A stretch of 10,339 nucleotides of DNA from an uncultured Pseudomonadota bacterium (GTDB lineage: Bacteria > Pseudomonadota > Gammaproteobacteria > Burkholderiales > SG8-39). The stretch covers positions 1 through 10,339 of the forward strand of contig CAIVVS010000094.1 in assembly GCA_903909415.1 (NCBI GenBank), read 5' to 3'. The notes under the pieces are model-generated. The model saw only the letters and a list, made by a program, of their open reading frames with translations, was not told the DNA's origin and did not search any database. Made by a program: the position numbers and the translations under genes. Below are positions 1 to 6,224 of this stretch, one piece after another. Position 1 is the stretch's first letter. Each line of letters begins with the position of its first letter.

Positions 1-164
1 CGTTGTGAACATTCGGGGCAGGTAACCCAATCGCGAATCTTGCCCTTCTCGCGATATGTGACTGGTCTACGGAGACCGTTACTGACGAAGCCCCACCCAT
101 TGCAAATTGCGCAGTTTGGATTTCCCCCCTGACATGTGCAGGGCTTGCTCATCGGTAAGGTCAT
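1..164 (-). CDS. Small cysteine-pair (zinc-ribbon-like) protein, C-terminus off the left edge
   Basis: An open frame starts at ATG 164 and stays open to base 1, giving 54 codons without a stop. The product begins MTLPMSKPCTCQGG and has cysteines at 9, 11, 18, 21, 49 and 52. These form a C-x-C-x6-C-x2-C cluster followed by NGWGF, then a C-P-E-C pair, a pattern typical of small zinc-binding proteins and DnaJ-like knuckles. An AGG five bases before ATG 164 (complement of 170-172) supports this start; ATG 152 is in frame but has no ribosome-binding site. It lies 34 bases after the integrase stop on the same strand, so the two are probably co-transcribed element genes. Function is unknown. DNA binding or directionality control (excisionase-like) would only be a guess. 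The regular cysteine spacing makes a chance frame unlikely. Confidence 0.6.
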   Translation of the reverse strand, partial: MTLPMSKPCTCQGGNPNCAICNGWGFVSNGLRRPVTYREKGKIRDWVTCPECSQ

Positions 165-198
165 TTTTGCCTACCAAGATTGCGGTTCAAATTGCCGT

Positions 199-1191
199 CT
201 AGGCCAGCTTCTGTACAAGCTCCGACGCCTTTAGATGGGTGTACCGCTTCAGCATTTGCATCGTCTTGTGTCCGCTAATGCTAGCGACTTCCATCGGGTT
301 CAAGCCCAACTCAAACAGCCGTGAAACTGCTTCGTGGCGTAGGTCGTGGAAGCGTAGGTCTTCCAACCCTGCCGCCTTGACCGTCCTGCACCATACATTC
401 TCCAGACTGTCGGACCTTTGCCAAGTCCAGAAAACCCGTCCGTCGTGGATATGGCGGGGAAGACTGGTAATGGCTGCTACGGCAGCAGTGCTTAGGGGGA
501 CTTGCCGGGCGTCTCCCGTCTTGGTGTCCGGGAGAGTGGCAACGCGGCTTTGTAGGTCAACGTGCCTCCACTGAAGGGCCAGGATTTTCCCCATCCGCAT
601 CCCTGTCTGGATGGCGAACTTCACCACCGGAGCCAGCATAGGGGCGCGGGTGGCTTCACAGGCGGCTATGAGCCTGTCCTCCTCGCCTACCAGCAGTCGG
701 CGGTCCCGGCCCCTCGCGACAGACGGGCGTCGGACCAGTTTGGCGGGGTTGACCGGGAGGGCGATTCCCCAGTCTTTGGCGGCTACGTCAAACAGGTGGG
801 AGAGGGAATTGATTTCCTTCACCACGGTAGCGCCAGCAATGCCGGATGCCAGCCGCTCGTCCCGATAGGTAGCGATGTGGGAGCTACGGAGGGCGGCGGG
901 TGAGAACGCCCCAAAGCGCAACTTAAGGGCGTTCAGGCGCTGTTTCTCACGCCTTGCGGACTTCTTTTTCGGGGTGACTTCGGACAGGTAGCGGTTTATC
1001 AGTTCCGCAATCGTGGTGCGTTCGGCTTCGCTGCGGTCAACGAATACGCCCCGGTCCATTTCGGATTCCAATAGCCTCGCCCATCGGGCTGCTTCCGCCT
1101 TGGTCTTGAAGGACTTGGCCGCTGGACGTGTGCCAAGGCGGCGCACTTGCGCCTGCCAGTTCCCGCTTTTGAGTTGCCTGATGTTTGCCAC
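199..1191 (-). CDS. Tyrosine recombinase / phage-type integrase
   Basis: This is a site-specific recombinase expected to insert and excise the element at the neighbouring tRNA-Arg gene. Counting from the GTG start at 1191 (330 residues), an N-terminal arm-binding-like part contains SGNWQAQVRR (about 9-18). A SAM-like core-binding domain spans roughly 60-150 and the catalytic domain about 165-325. The catalytic set is complete: Arg199 (TGMRMGK), Lys224 (TKTGD), His282 and Arg285 (HDLRH), His308 (SGHK) and Tyr317 (RYTHL). One oddity is that the residue three after the catalytic Arg, nearly always Glu or Asp, is Lys202 (AAA codon). The GTG start has GGGAG seven bases upstream. A longer frame opens at TTG 1227 but has no ribosome-binding site. 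Base composition is lower in GC than the chromosomal genes, and AGG codons are frequent, both signs of foreign origin. Length fits the family. Confidence 0.93.
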   Translation of the reverse strand: MANIRQLKSGNWQAQVRRLGTRPAAKSFKTKAEAARWARLLESEMDRGVFVDRSEAERTTIAELINRYLSEVTPKKKSARREKQRLNALKLRFGAFSPAALRSSHIATYRDERLASGIAGATVVKEINSLSHLFDVAAKDWGIALPVNPAKLVRRPSVARGRDRRLLVGEEDRLIAACEATRAPMLAPVVKFAIQTGMRMGKILALQWRHVDLQSRVATLPDTKTGDARQVPLSTAAVAAITSLPRHIHDGRVFWTWQRSDSLENVWCRTVKAAGLEDLRFHDLRHEAVSRLFELGLNPMEVASISGHKTMQMLKRYTHLKASELVQKLA

Positions 1192-1198
1192 CGTCGCA

Positions 1199-1203
1199 CT
1201 CCC
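1199..1203 (-). promoter_or_regulatory. Ribosome-binding site that decides the integrase start
   Basis: On the minus strand GGGAG (complement of 1199-1203) ends seven bases before GTG 1191. The upstream in-frame TTG at 1227 is preceded by a C-rich stretch with no purine-rich box. Starting at 1191 also gives an N-terminus (M-A-N-I-R-Q) typical of integrases, instead of a His/Ser-rich 12-residue extension. Confidence 0.6.
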
Positions 1204-1271
1204 ACTGTGATGGGCGTGTGATGGCAAGGGTGGGCGAGGGCAAAGCGGATTCTCTAAGCCCTTGAATTACT

Positions 1272-1347
<76 letters not shown>

Positions 1348-1365
1348 CGCCTTGCGAAGGGGCGT

Positions 1366-1371
1366 ATTCTA
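1366..1371 (-). promoter_or_regulatory. -10 element of the tRNA-Arg promoter
   Basis: On the minus strand TAGAAT (complement of 1366-1371) lies 18 bases before the tRNA 5' end and is followed by a GC-rich discriminator, ACGCCCC, as is usual for stable-RNA promoters under stringent control. At 17-bp spacing the -35 would be GAGGTG, a poor match, so the call rests mainly on the -10 box and its position. The promoter is on the chromosomal side of the insertion and so is unaffected by it. Confidence 0.45.
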
Positions 1372-1407
1372 CCCGCTGCGGCAACCCGCACCTCCGTTGC
1401 AAAGGCA

Positions 1408-1436
1408 TTGAATGGCCGGGGGTTTCCTGCTAGTTT
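1408..1436 (+). promoter_or_regulatory. Candidate promoter for the lipid-transport operon
   Basis: TTGAAT (1408-1413) is separated by 17 bases from TAGTTT (1431-1436), and TGC just before the second box gives an extended -10. The matches to consensus are 4/6 and 3/6. Transcription would begin near 1443, about 50 bases before the permease ATG. It is divergent from the tRNA promoter. The 148 bases between the tRNA and the permease gene (1348-1495) otherwise show nothing I can name. Confidence 0.35.
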
Positions 1437-1495
1437 GCTGGCCTTCTGGGAGGGCTGCCACGGCGCGATGAACGCGTCGCAGGGCGGCCGTTTGC

Positions 1496-2677
1496 ATGTC
1501 ATCGTCCATCACCATATCCGATTCGCCTGCCGGTCCATCCGCTGCGTCCCCGCAGCCCATCTGCGAGCCGGCGCTCGCCACCGCCGCGTCCCCCGGCGGG
1601 GGCACGCTGGTCACTTTGGGTGGCGCCTGGGACATCCGGGCTCTTGAGGAGCACGCGCGCGCACTGCAGCGGCAACTCGCGGCGCTGCCGGCGGGGGCCG
1701 GCTGGAACCTCGAGGGCGTGCAGCGCCTGGACCATATCGGCGCGCTGCTGCTGTGGCGCGCATGGGGTCGCAAGCGACCGGCGCAGCTCGCCATGCGCCC
1801 GGAGCATGGCGTGTTCTTCGAGCACTTGGGCGGCGAGGGCGAGTACGTGGACACGCGCGCGCGTCCCGACCCGCTGGCGGGCGTGCGCCACCTCGGTGAG
1901 TTCGTGTTCCTGTGCCGCGAACATGCGGTCGGGCTGGTCGCGCTGCTCGGCCAGCTGGTGATGGACACGCTGGCGATGCTGCGCCACCCGCAGCGCGGGC
2001 CCTGGCGCGAGGTGTCGGCCAGCATCTTCCGCGTCGGCACGCAGGCGCTGGGCATCACCGCCGGCGTGGGCTTCCTGATCGGCGTCGTGCTGTCCTACCT
2101 GTCCTCCGAGCAGCTCAAGGCCTTCGGCGCCAACGCCTTCATCGTCAACATACTGGGCATAGGCATCATCCGCGAGCTCGGTCCGGTGATCTGCGCGGTG
2201 CTGGTGGCGGGGCGCTCGGGCTCGGCGATCACCGCACAGTTGGGCGTGATGCGCGTCACCGAGGAACTGGACGCGCTGTCGGTGATGGGCATCCCGCACA
2301 CCGTGCGCCTGGTGCTGCCCAAGGTGCTGGCGCTGGCCATCGCCATGCCGCTGCTGATCATGTGGACCTCGTCGATCGCGCTGTTCGGCGGGTCGATCGC
2401 CTCGCAGTTGCAGCTGGGCATCAGCATCAACCAGTTCCTCACCGGCATCCCGGCAGCGGTGCCCACGATCAACCTGTGGATAGGCATAGGCAAGGGCGTT
2501 GTGTTCGGTGCGCTGATCGCGCTGGTGGCCTGCCACTTCGGCATGCGCATCGAGCCCAACACAGAGAGCCTGGGCATAGGGACCACGAATTCCGTGGTGA
2601 CCTCGATCACCGTGGTGATCCTCGCCGACGCGATCTTCGCCATCCTGTTCAACGACGTCGGGATCGCGCTGCTGTGA
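1496..2677 (+). CDS. MlaE-family lipid ABC transporter permease with N-terminal STAS-like domain
   Basis: Inner-membrane permease subunit of an MCE-type lipid transporter. Of its 393 residues, about 1-35 are low-complexity Ser/Pro/Ala. Residues about 37-125 resemble a STAS (MlaB-like) domain, with LVTLGGAWDI at 39-48 and the strand-turn WNLEGVQRLDHIG at 70-82. Residues about 170-393 are the MlaE permease with five or so hydrophobic segments. The family hallmark runs through 227-261: RELGP, then AGRSGSAITAQLG, then RVTEELDAL. In E. coli the STAS protein MlaB is a separate subunit; here it appears fused. ATG 1496 has only a distant AGGG box, so the exact start is less certain than the gene. The stop overlaps the start of the ATPase gene (GTGA), implying coupled translation. 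The nearest described relatives are MlaE proteins of phospholipid transport, but the direction and substrate here are not shown. Confidence 0.93.
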   Translation: MSSSITISDSPAGPSAASPQPICEPALATAASPGGGTLVTLGGAWDIRALEEHARALQRQLAALPAGAGWNLEGVQRLDHIGALLLWRAWGRKRPAQLAMRPEHGVFFEHLGGEGEYVDTRARPDPLAGVRHLGEFVFLCREHAVGLVALLGQLVMDTLAMLRHPQRGPWREVSASIFRVGTQALGITAGVGFLIGVVLSYLSSEQLKAFGANAFIVNILGIGIIRELGPVICAVLVAGRSGSAITAQLGVMRVTEELDALSVMGIPHTVRLVLPKVLALAIAMPLLIMWTSSIALFGGSIASQLQLGISINQFLTGIPAAVPTINLWIGIGKGVVFGALIALVACHFGMRIEPNTESLGIGTTNSVVTSITVVILADAIFAILFNDVGIALL

Positions 2678-3546
2678 GCGGCTCGCCCGTTTCGGTCCCG
2701 TCATCCGTCGACCTGCCCCCGCAGGACGGCGCGCCCGTGATCGAAGTCAGCGGCCTGTGGACGCAGTTCGGCGACCACGTGGTGCACAAGGACGTGAACC
2801 TCACGGTGCGCGCGGGCGAGGTGGTGTCGCTGGTCGGCGGCTCGGGCAGCGGCAAGACCACGCTGCTGCGCCAGCTGCTCGGCCTGGAGCGCCCGGCGCG
2901 CGGCAACGTGTCGATCTTCGGCATCCCGCTGCACGGCTCGCCGCCGGAGATGGTCAAGAAGATCCGCAAGCGCTGGGGCATGCTGTTCCAGCAGGGCGCG
3001 CTCTACAGCGCGCTGTCGGTGTTCGACAACATCGCGCTGCCGCTGCGCGAGCTGCGTGCCTTCGACGAGGGCTTCATCCACGACATGGTGATGCTCAAGC
3101 TCGACATGGTGGACATCGAGCGCCGGCATGCGGCCAAGATGCCCTCGGACCTGTCCGGCGGCATGATCAAGCGCATCGCGCTGGCGCGCGCGCTGGTGCT
3201 GGAGCCGGAGCTGGTGTTCCTGGACGAGCCGACCGCCGGCCTGGACCCGGACCGCAGCGAGTCCTTCGTGTCCCTGATCCAGCAGCTGCACCGCGAGCTG
3301 AACCTCACCGTGGTGATGGTGACCCACGACCTGGACTCGCTGGTATCGCTGTCCAGTTCCATCGCGGTGCTGGCCGAGCAGCGCGTGCTGGTGCACGGCA
3401 CGTTGGCCGAGGTAGTGCGGGTGGACCACCCCTTCATCCGCAAGTTCTTCCTCGGCGAGCGCGGCTTGCGCGCGTTGATGGCGGCGGCCGAACCGGTCGA
3501 CGCCCCGGCCCCGACCGTGCCCGGCAGGCATGGGCCTGAAAAGTGA
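2674..3546 (+). CDS. MlaF-type ABC transporter ATP-binding protein
   Basis: Cytoplasmic ATPase that would drive the MlaE-type permease. All ABC motifs are in order over 290 residues: Walker A GGSGSGKT (55-62), Q-loop LFQQGALY (104-111), signature LSGGM (160-164), Walker B LVFLDEP (180-186) with the D-loop AGLDP after it, and the switch His218 (VTHD). FQQGALYSALSVFDNI is characteristic of the MlaF/Ttg2A branch. The C-terminal tail after about 270 is Ala/Pro-rich. GTG 2674 overlaps the permease stop by four bases. A second in-frame GTG at 2737, with AGGA about ten bases upstream, would give 270 residues and begin right at the conserved core, so it is a real alternative. The next gene starts 39 bases later, after an AT-richer spacer. 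Confidence 0.95.
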   Translation: MSGSPVSVPSSVDLPPQDGAPVIEVSGLWTQFGDHVVHKDVNLTVRAGEVVSLVGGSGSGKTTLLRQLLGLERPARGNVSIFGIPLHGSPPEMVKKIRKRWGMLFQQGALYSALSVFDNIALPLRELRAFDEGFIHDMVMLKLDMVDIERRHAAKMPSDLSGGMIKRIALARALVLEPELVFLDEPTAGLDPDRSESFVSLIQQLHRELNLTVVMVTHDLDSLVSLSSSIAVLAEQRVLVHGTLAEVVRVDHPFIRKFFLGERGLRALMAAAEPVDAPAPTVPGRHGPEK

Positions 3547-3585
3547 CTAAGTGGCTGATTAACATGAATATTCTGGAGTCCTGAC

Positions 3586-4572
3586 ATGGAAAACCGCGCG
3601 CACGCCCTGGCCGCCGGACTGTTCACGCTGATCCTCGGCGCGGCCCTGGTGGCGCTGGGCTTCTGGTTCTCGAAAAAGGACGATGCCCAGCGCATTCCCT
3701 ACATGGTCACGACCACCGGCAACGTGGCCGGCCTGAAGGCCGAGGCGCCGGTGCGCTACCGCGGCGTGGAGGTCGGCAGCGTGGAGTGGATACGCATCGA
3801 CCCGGTGAACCGCGGCCGCATCCAGATCCGCATTGCGGTGGACGCGGCCACGCCGGTGACCAAGGCGACCTTCGCGCAGCTGGGCTACCTCGGCGTCACC
3901 GGCCTGGCCTTCGTGTCGCTGTCCGACAGTGGCGAGGCCTCCGAGCCGCTGGTGAGCAGCGCCGAGCAAGTGGCCACGATACGCATGCGCCCGTCCATCA
4001 TCGACTCCGGCGAGGACCTGCTGTCCACGCTGGGCGAGGTCGCCGAGGGCCTGTCGGACCTGCTCGACGAGGAGAACCAGCAGCGCTTCCGGCGCACGCT
4101 GGCCAACGTGGAGGCCGCCACCGCCAAGGCCGCCGCGATCGCCGACCGGCTGGCGCCCGCCATCCAGGAAGTACCGGCGCTGGTGGGCGAGGCGCGCGGC
4201 GCGCTGCGCGAGACGCGCGCCGCCGTGGGCAACCTGACGACCACGGCGCAGGGCGTGGCCGCGCGCGCCGGCGAACTCGCCGGCAACCTGAACACGCTGG
4301 CCCTCAAGCTGGACGGGCGCATGGACAACTTCACGCGCGCCGCCGACAGCGTCGCCGCCGGCGTGGATGACGTGAGCGCCACCGCGCGCGTGGTGCAGGA
4401 GGAGACCCTGCCGCGCCTGAATTCGCTGGCCACGGAAGTGCAGCGCCAGTCGCGCGCCGTCGACCGGGTGATCCAGAACATCGGGGACGCGCCGCAGAGC
4501 CTGGTGTTCGGCCCCCCGCCGCCGCGTCCGGGTCCGGGTGAGCCCGGCTTTTCAGCAGGAGCAGCACGATGA
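3586..4572 (+). CDS. MCE-domain (MlaD-like) membrane-anchored lipid transport protein
   Basis: Periplasmic lipid-binding component anchored in the inner membrane, expected to form a hexameric ring on the permease. There is one N-terminal membrane helix (about 9-28), then an MCE domain (about 38-113) with GLKAEAPVRYRGVEVGSV at 49-66 and LGVTGLAFVSL at 102-112. A long helical, Ala-rich region (about 140-300, coiled-coil-like) follows, and then a conserved-looking tail PQSLVFGPPPPRPGPGEPGF (303-322). At 328 residues it is much longer than E. coli MlaD (about 183) because of the helical part, which could build a tube or needle across the periplasm as in PqiB-type proteins. GGAG eight bases before ATG 3586 supports the start. 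The stop overlaps the next start (ATGA). Confidence 0.93.
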   Translation: MENRAHALAAGLFTLILGAALVALGFWFSKKDDAQRIPYMVTTTGNVAGLKAEAPVRYRGVEVGSVEWIRIDPVNRGRIQIRIAVDAATPVTKATFAQLGYLGVTGLAFVSLSDSGEASEPLVSSAEQVATIRMRPSIIDSGEDLLSTLGEVAEGLSDLLDEENQQRFRRTLANVEAATAKAAAIADRLAPAIQEVPALVGEARGALRETRAAVGNLTTTAQGVAARAGELAGNLNTLALKLDGRMDNFTRAADSVAAGVDDVSATARVVQEETLPRLNSLATEVQRQSRAVDRVIQNIGDAPQSLVFGPPPPRPGPGEPGFSAGAAR

Positions 4573-5222
4573 ACATGGCGATGAATGCAGCGATGGGAAC
4601 TGTGGTGAAAGCCCCGGCCGCAGGCAGGGCGCGCCATGCGGTCCTTGCGGCCTGCGTGTTCCTTGGCGCCTGCGGCGTCGCCCCCACCGGCGGCCCGCCG
4701 CAGGCGAGCTTCGACTTCGGGCCGGCGCCGGTCGCCGCGCCAGCCGGCGCGCGCATCGCGCAGCCGCTGATGGTGGCCGACATCACCGCGCCGGCCTGGC
4801 TGGATGCGCCTTCGGTGATCTACCGGCTTGCCTACGTGAATGCGGCCGAGCCGCGCAGCTACGCGTACAGCCGCTGGGTGATGTCGCCGGCGGCGCTGAT
4901 GACCCAGCGCCTGCGCGCGCTGGTGGCCGCGGCGACGCCGGGCGGCGTGATCTCGCCCTCGGACGGCATCCGCGCCGAGACCGTGCTGCGCGTGGAACTC
5001 GAGGAGTTCACCCACAGCTTCGACGCGCCGCAGTCGTCCCGCGCGCTGGTGCGGGTGCGCGCGAGCCTGGTGTCCAACCGCGCCCTGGTGGCGCAGCGGG
5101 TGATCGACGTGTCCCGCCCGGCCACCGCCCATGACGCGGCCGGCGGCGCGGCGGCGCTGGCCGCGGCGGCGGATGAGGCGATCGTGCAACTGGTCGGCTG
5201 GGTCGCCACCACGAAGCGCTGA
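4569..5222 (+). CDS. PqiC-like ABC-transport auxiliary lipoprotein
   Basis: Probable outer-membrane lipoprotein partner of the MCE protein. The N-terminus is a lipoprotein signal: basic residues at 20-23, a hydrophobic core, and the lipobox LGAC with the lipidated Cys35. The mature part (about 40-217) matches the layout of the ABC_trans_aux (PF03886) family: a strand-rich start with PLMVADITAPAWLD, YRLAY, a central YAYSRWVMSP, then LRVELEEFTHSFD followed by a long Arg/Val-rich strand. AGGAG about nine bases before ATG 4569 fits; other in-frame ATGs follow within eight codons. Its four-base overlap with the MCE gene makes it part of the transporter. In the Pqi system the corresponding lipoprotein docks the periplasmic tube to the outer membrane, and I infer the same role here. 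It is placed by general pattern rather than by a unique motif. Confidence 0.85.
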   Translation: MNMAMNAAMGTVVKAPAAGRARHAVLAACVFLGACGVAPTGGPPQASFDFGPAPVAAPAGARIAQPLMVADITAPAWLDAPSVIYRLAYVNAAEPRSYAYSRWVMSPAALMTQRLRALVAAATPGGVISPSDGIRAETVLRVELEEFTHSFDAPQSSRALVRVRASLVSNRALVAQRVIDVSRPATAHDAAGGAAALAAAADEAIVQLVGWVATTKR

Positions 5223-5227
5223 GCCGC

Positions 5228-5995
5228 ATGGACGCGGCCGCGCGCGAGGAGACCGAGCGCAACCGGCGCCTCTGGGAGGCCAAGCCGGTGCTGCGCCGGA
5301 TCTACCGCGGCTTCCACGAGGCGATCGCGGCGCGCCTCGCGCCCGCATCGCTCGGCGCGGTGGTGGAACTGGGCTCGGGCATCGGCAACATCCGGGAGGT
5401 CATTCCCGGCTGCCTGCGCACCGACCGCTTCGCCGCGCCGGGCCTGGACCGGGTGGAGGATGCCTATTCGCTGTCCTTCGCCGACGGTTCGGTGTCCAAC
5501 CTCATCCTCTTCGACGTCTTCCACCACCTGCGCCATCCCGGCGACGCGCTGGCCGAGTTCGCGCGCGTGCTGGCGCCGGGGGGCAGGGTGGTGGTGTTCG
5601 AGCCCTGCGTGAGCCTGCTCGGGCGACTGGTCTACGGCGCCATGCACCCCGAGCCGCTGGCGCTGGGCGCGCCCATTGCGTGGCGGTCCGCGCCCGGCGC
5701 TGCACCTGAGGCTGCCTACTACGCGGCACAGGGCAACGCCTGGCGCATCTTCGTGCGCGGCGAGTGCGCCGGCGGCCTCGCGGACTGGCGCATCACCGAG
5801 GTGACCCGCATGTCGGCGATCAGCTACGTCGCGAGCGGCGGCTACTCGGGGCCGCAGTTGTACCCTGACGCCGCCCTGGGCCTGATGCGCATGCTGGACC
5901 GCGTGTGCGACCGGATGCCGGCGCTGTTCGCCACGCGCCTGCTGGTGGTGCTGGAGAAGCCGCCCGACGCCGCGTCGCCGGCAGCCCCGGTTTGA
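5228..5995 (+). CDS. Class I SAM-dependent methyltransferase
   Basis: This 255-residue protein has a Methyltransf_11-type Rossmann core. Motif I is VVELGSGIGN (45-54), which binds S-adenosylmethionine. An acidic D-A-Y/L-S-F-A-D-G stretch (about 78-87) comes next, then DVFHHLRHP (96-104) and VLAPGGRVVVFEP (114-126). The acceptor is not evident; the C-terminal half (about 130-245) is specific to its own subfamily. The gene starts five bases after the lipoprotein stop and has only a weak ribosome-binding site, so translation may depend on the upstream gene. A role in modifying a lipid or envelope glycan is suggested by the neighbours but is not proven. The stop codon lies inside the -35 box of the next promoter. 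Confidence 0.88.
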   Translation: MDAAAREETERNRRLWEAKPVLRRIYRGFHEAIAARLAPASLGAVVELGSGIGNIREVIPGCLRTDRFAAPGLDRVEDAYSLSFADGSVSNLILFDVFHHLRHPGDALAEFARVLAPGGRVVVFEPCVSLLGRLVYGAMHPEPLALGAPIAWRSAPGAAPEAAYYAAQGNAWRIFVRGECAGGLADWRITEVTRMSAISYVASGGYSGPQLYPDAALGLMRMLDRVCDRMPALFATRLLVVLEKPPDAASPAAPV

Positions 5996-6020
5996 TTTCA
6001 GCCGGGCCCCGCCGCATAAT
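5992..6020 (+). promoter_or_regulatory. Sigma-70-like promoter, possibly giving a leaderless mRNA
   Basis: TTGATT (5992-5997) and CATAAT (6015-6020) are separated by exactly 17 bases and match the consensus boxes 4/6 and 5/6. The start of transcription, six or seven bases after the -10 box, would fall at or next to the ATG at 6027. The -35 box overlaps the stop of the preceding methyltransferase gene. Confidence 0.6.
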
Positions 6021-6026
6021 TCCCCG

Positions 6027-6224
6027 ATGGAACACGCCGTCTCCGACCCCGGAATCGCAGTGCCCGCCGACCCCGGCAGGCAGGATGCCGGCGCGAGCCT
6101 CGTCCAGCGCGCCTGGATGCTTGCCGGGGCCGTGCTGCTGGTCGCCGTCGTGGTGCTGACCTTCCGCGCCTACCTCGACCCGGCGATGCTCATCGACATC
6201 GCGAACCTGCGGTTCTGCAGCTAG
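6027..6224 (+). CDS. Small single-pass membrane protein, unknown function
   Basis: This 65-residue protein has a polar N-terminus (1-28), one clear membrane helix (about 30-46, MLAGAVLLVAVVVLTF) and a short tail ending in DPAMLIDIANLRFCS. I do not recognise a named family. There is no ribosome-binding site before ATG 6027, but a good promoter sits at the right distance for a leaderless transcript. ATG at 6117 (Met31) is the only other in-frame ATG before the membrane helix and would remove the N-terminal segment. The stop TAG shares its G with the GTG start of the DUF924 gene, so the two are likely made together. The promoter, the tail after the helix and the overlap argue that it is a real gene despite its size. 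Confidence 0.7.
   Translation: MEHAVSDPGIAVPADPGRQDAGASLVQRAWMLAGAVLLVAVVVLTFRAYLDPAMLIDIANLRFCS

Noticed and set aside
1204..1227. A longer integrase beginning at TTG 1227
   Set aside because: There is no ribosome-binding site before it, while GTG 1191 has GGGAG at ideal spacing and gives the typical N-terminus.
1499..2704. A minus-strand open frame of about 400 codons opposite the MlaE gene
   Set aside because: The translation is His/Arg/Gln-rich with no hydrophobic pattern or motif. The plus strand encodes an unmistakable MlaE permease.
3547..3585. A separate promoter in the AT-rich 39-base spacer before the MCE gene (TAACAT, GAATATTC)
   Set aside because: No acceptable -35 box exists at proper spacing, and the gene order argues for transcription from upstream. 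The palindrome is only eight bases long.
3885..5348. A long minus-strand open frame opposite the MCE, lipoprotein and methyltransferase genes
   Set aside because: Same reasons: an Arg/Ala/Gly-rich translation with no motif, lying antisense to genes with clear domains and coupled starts.
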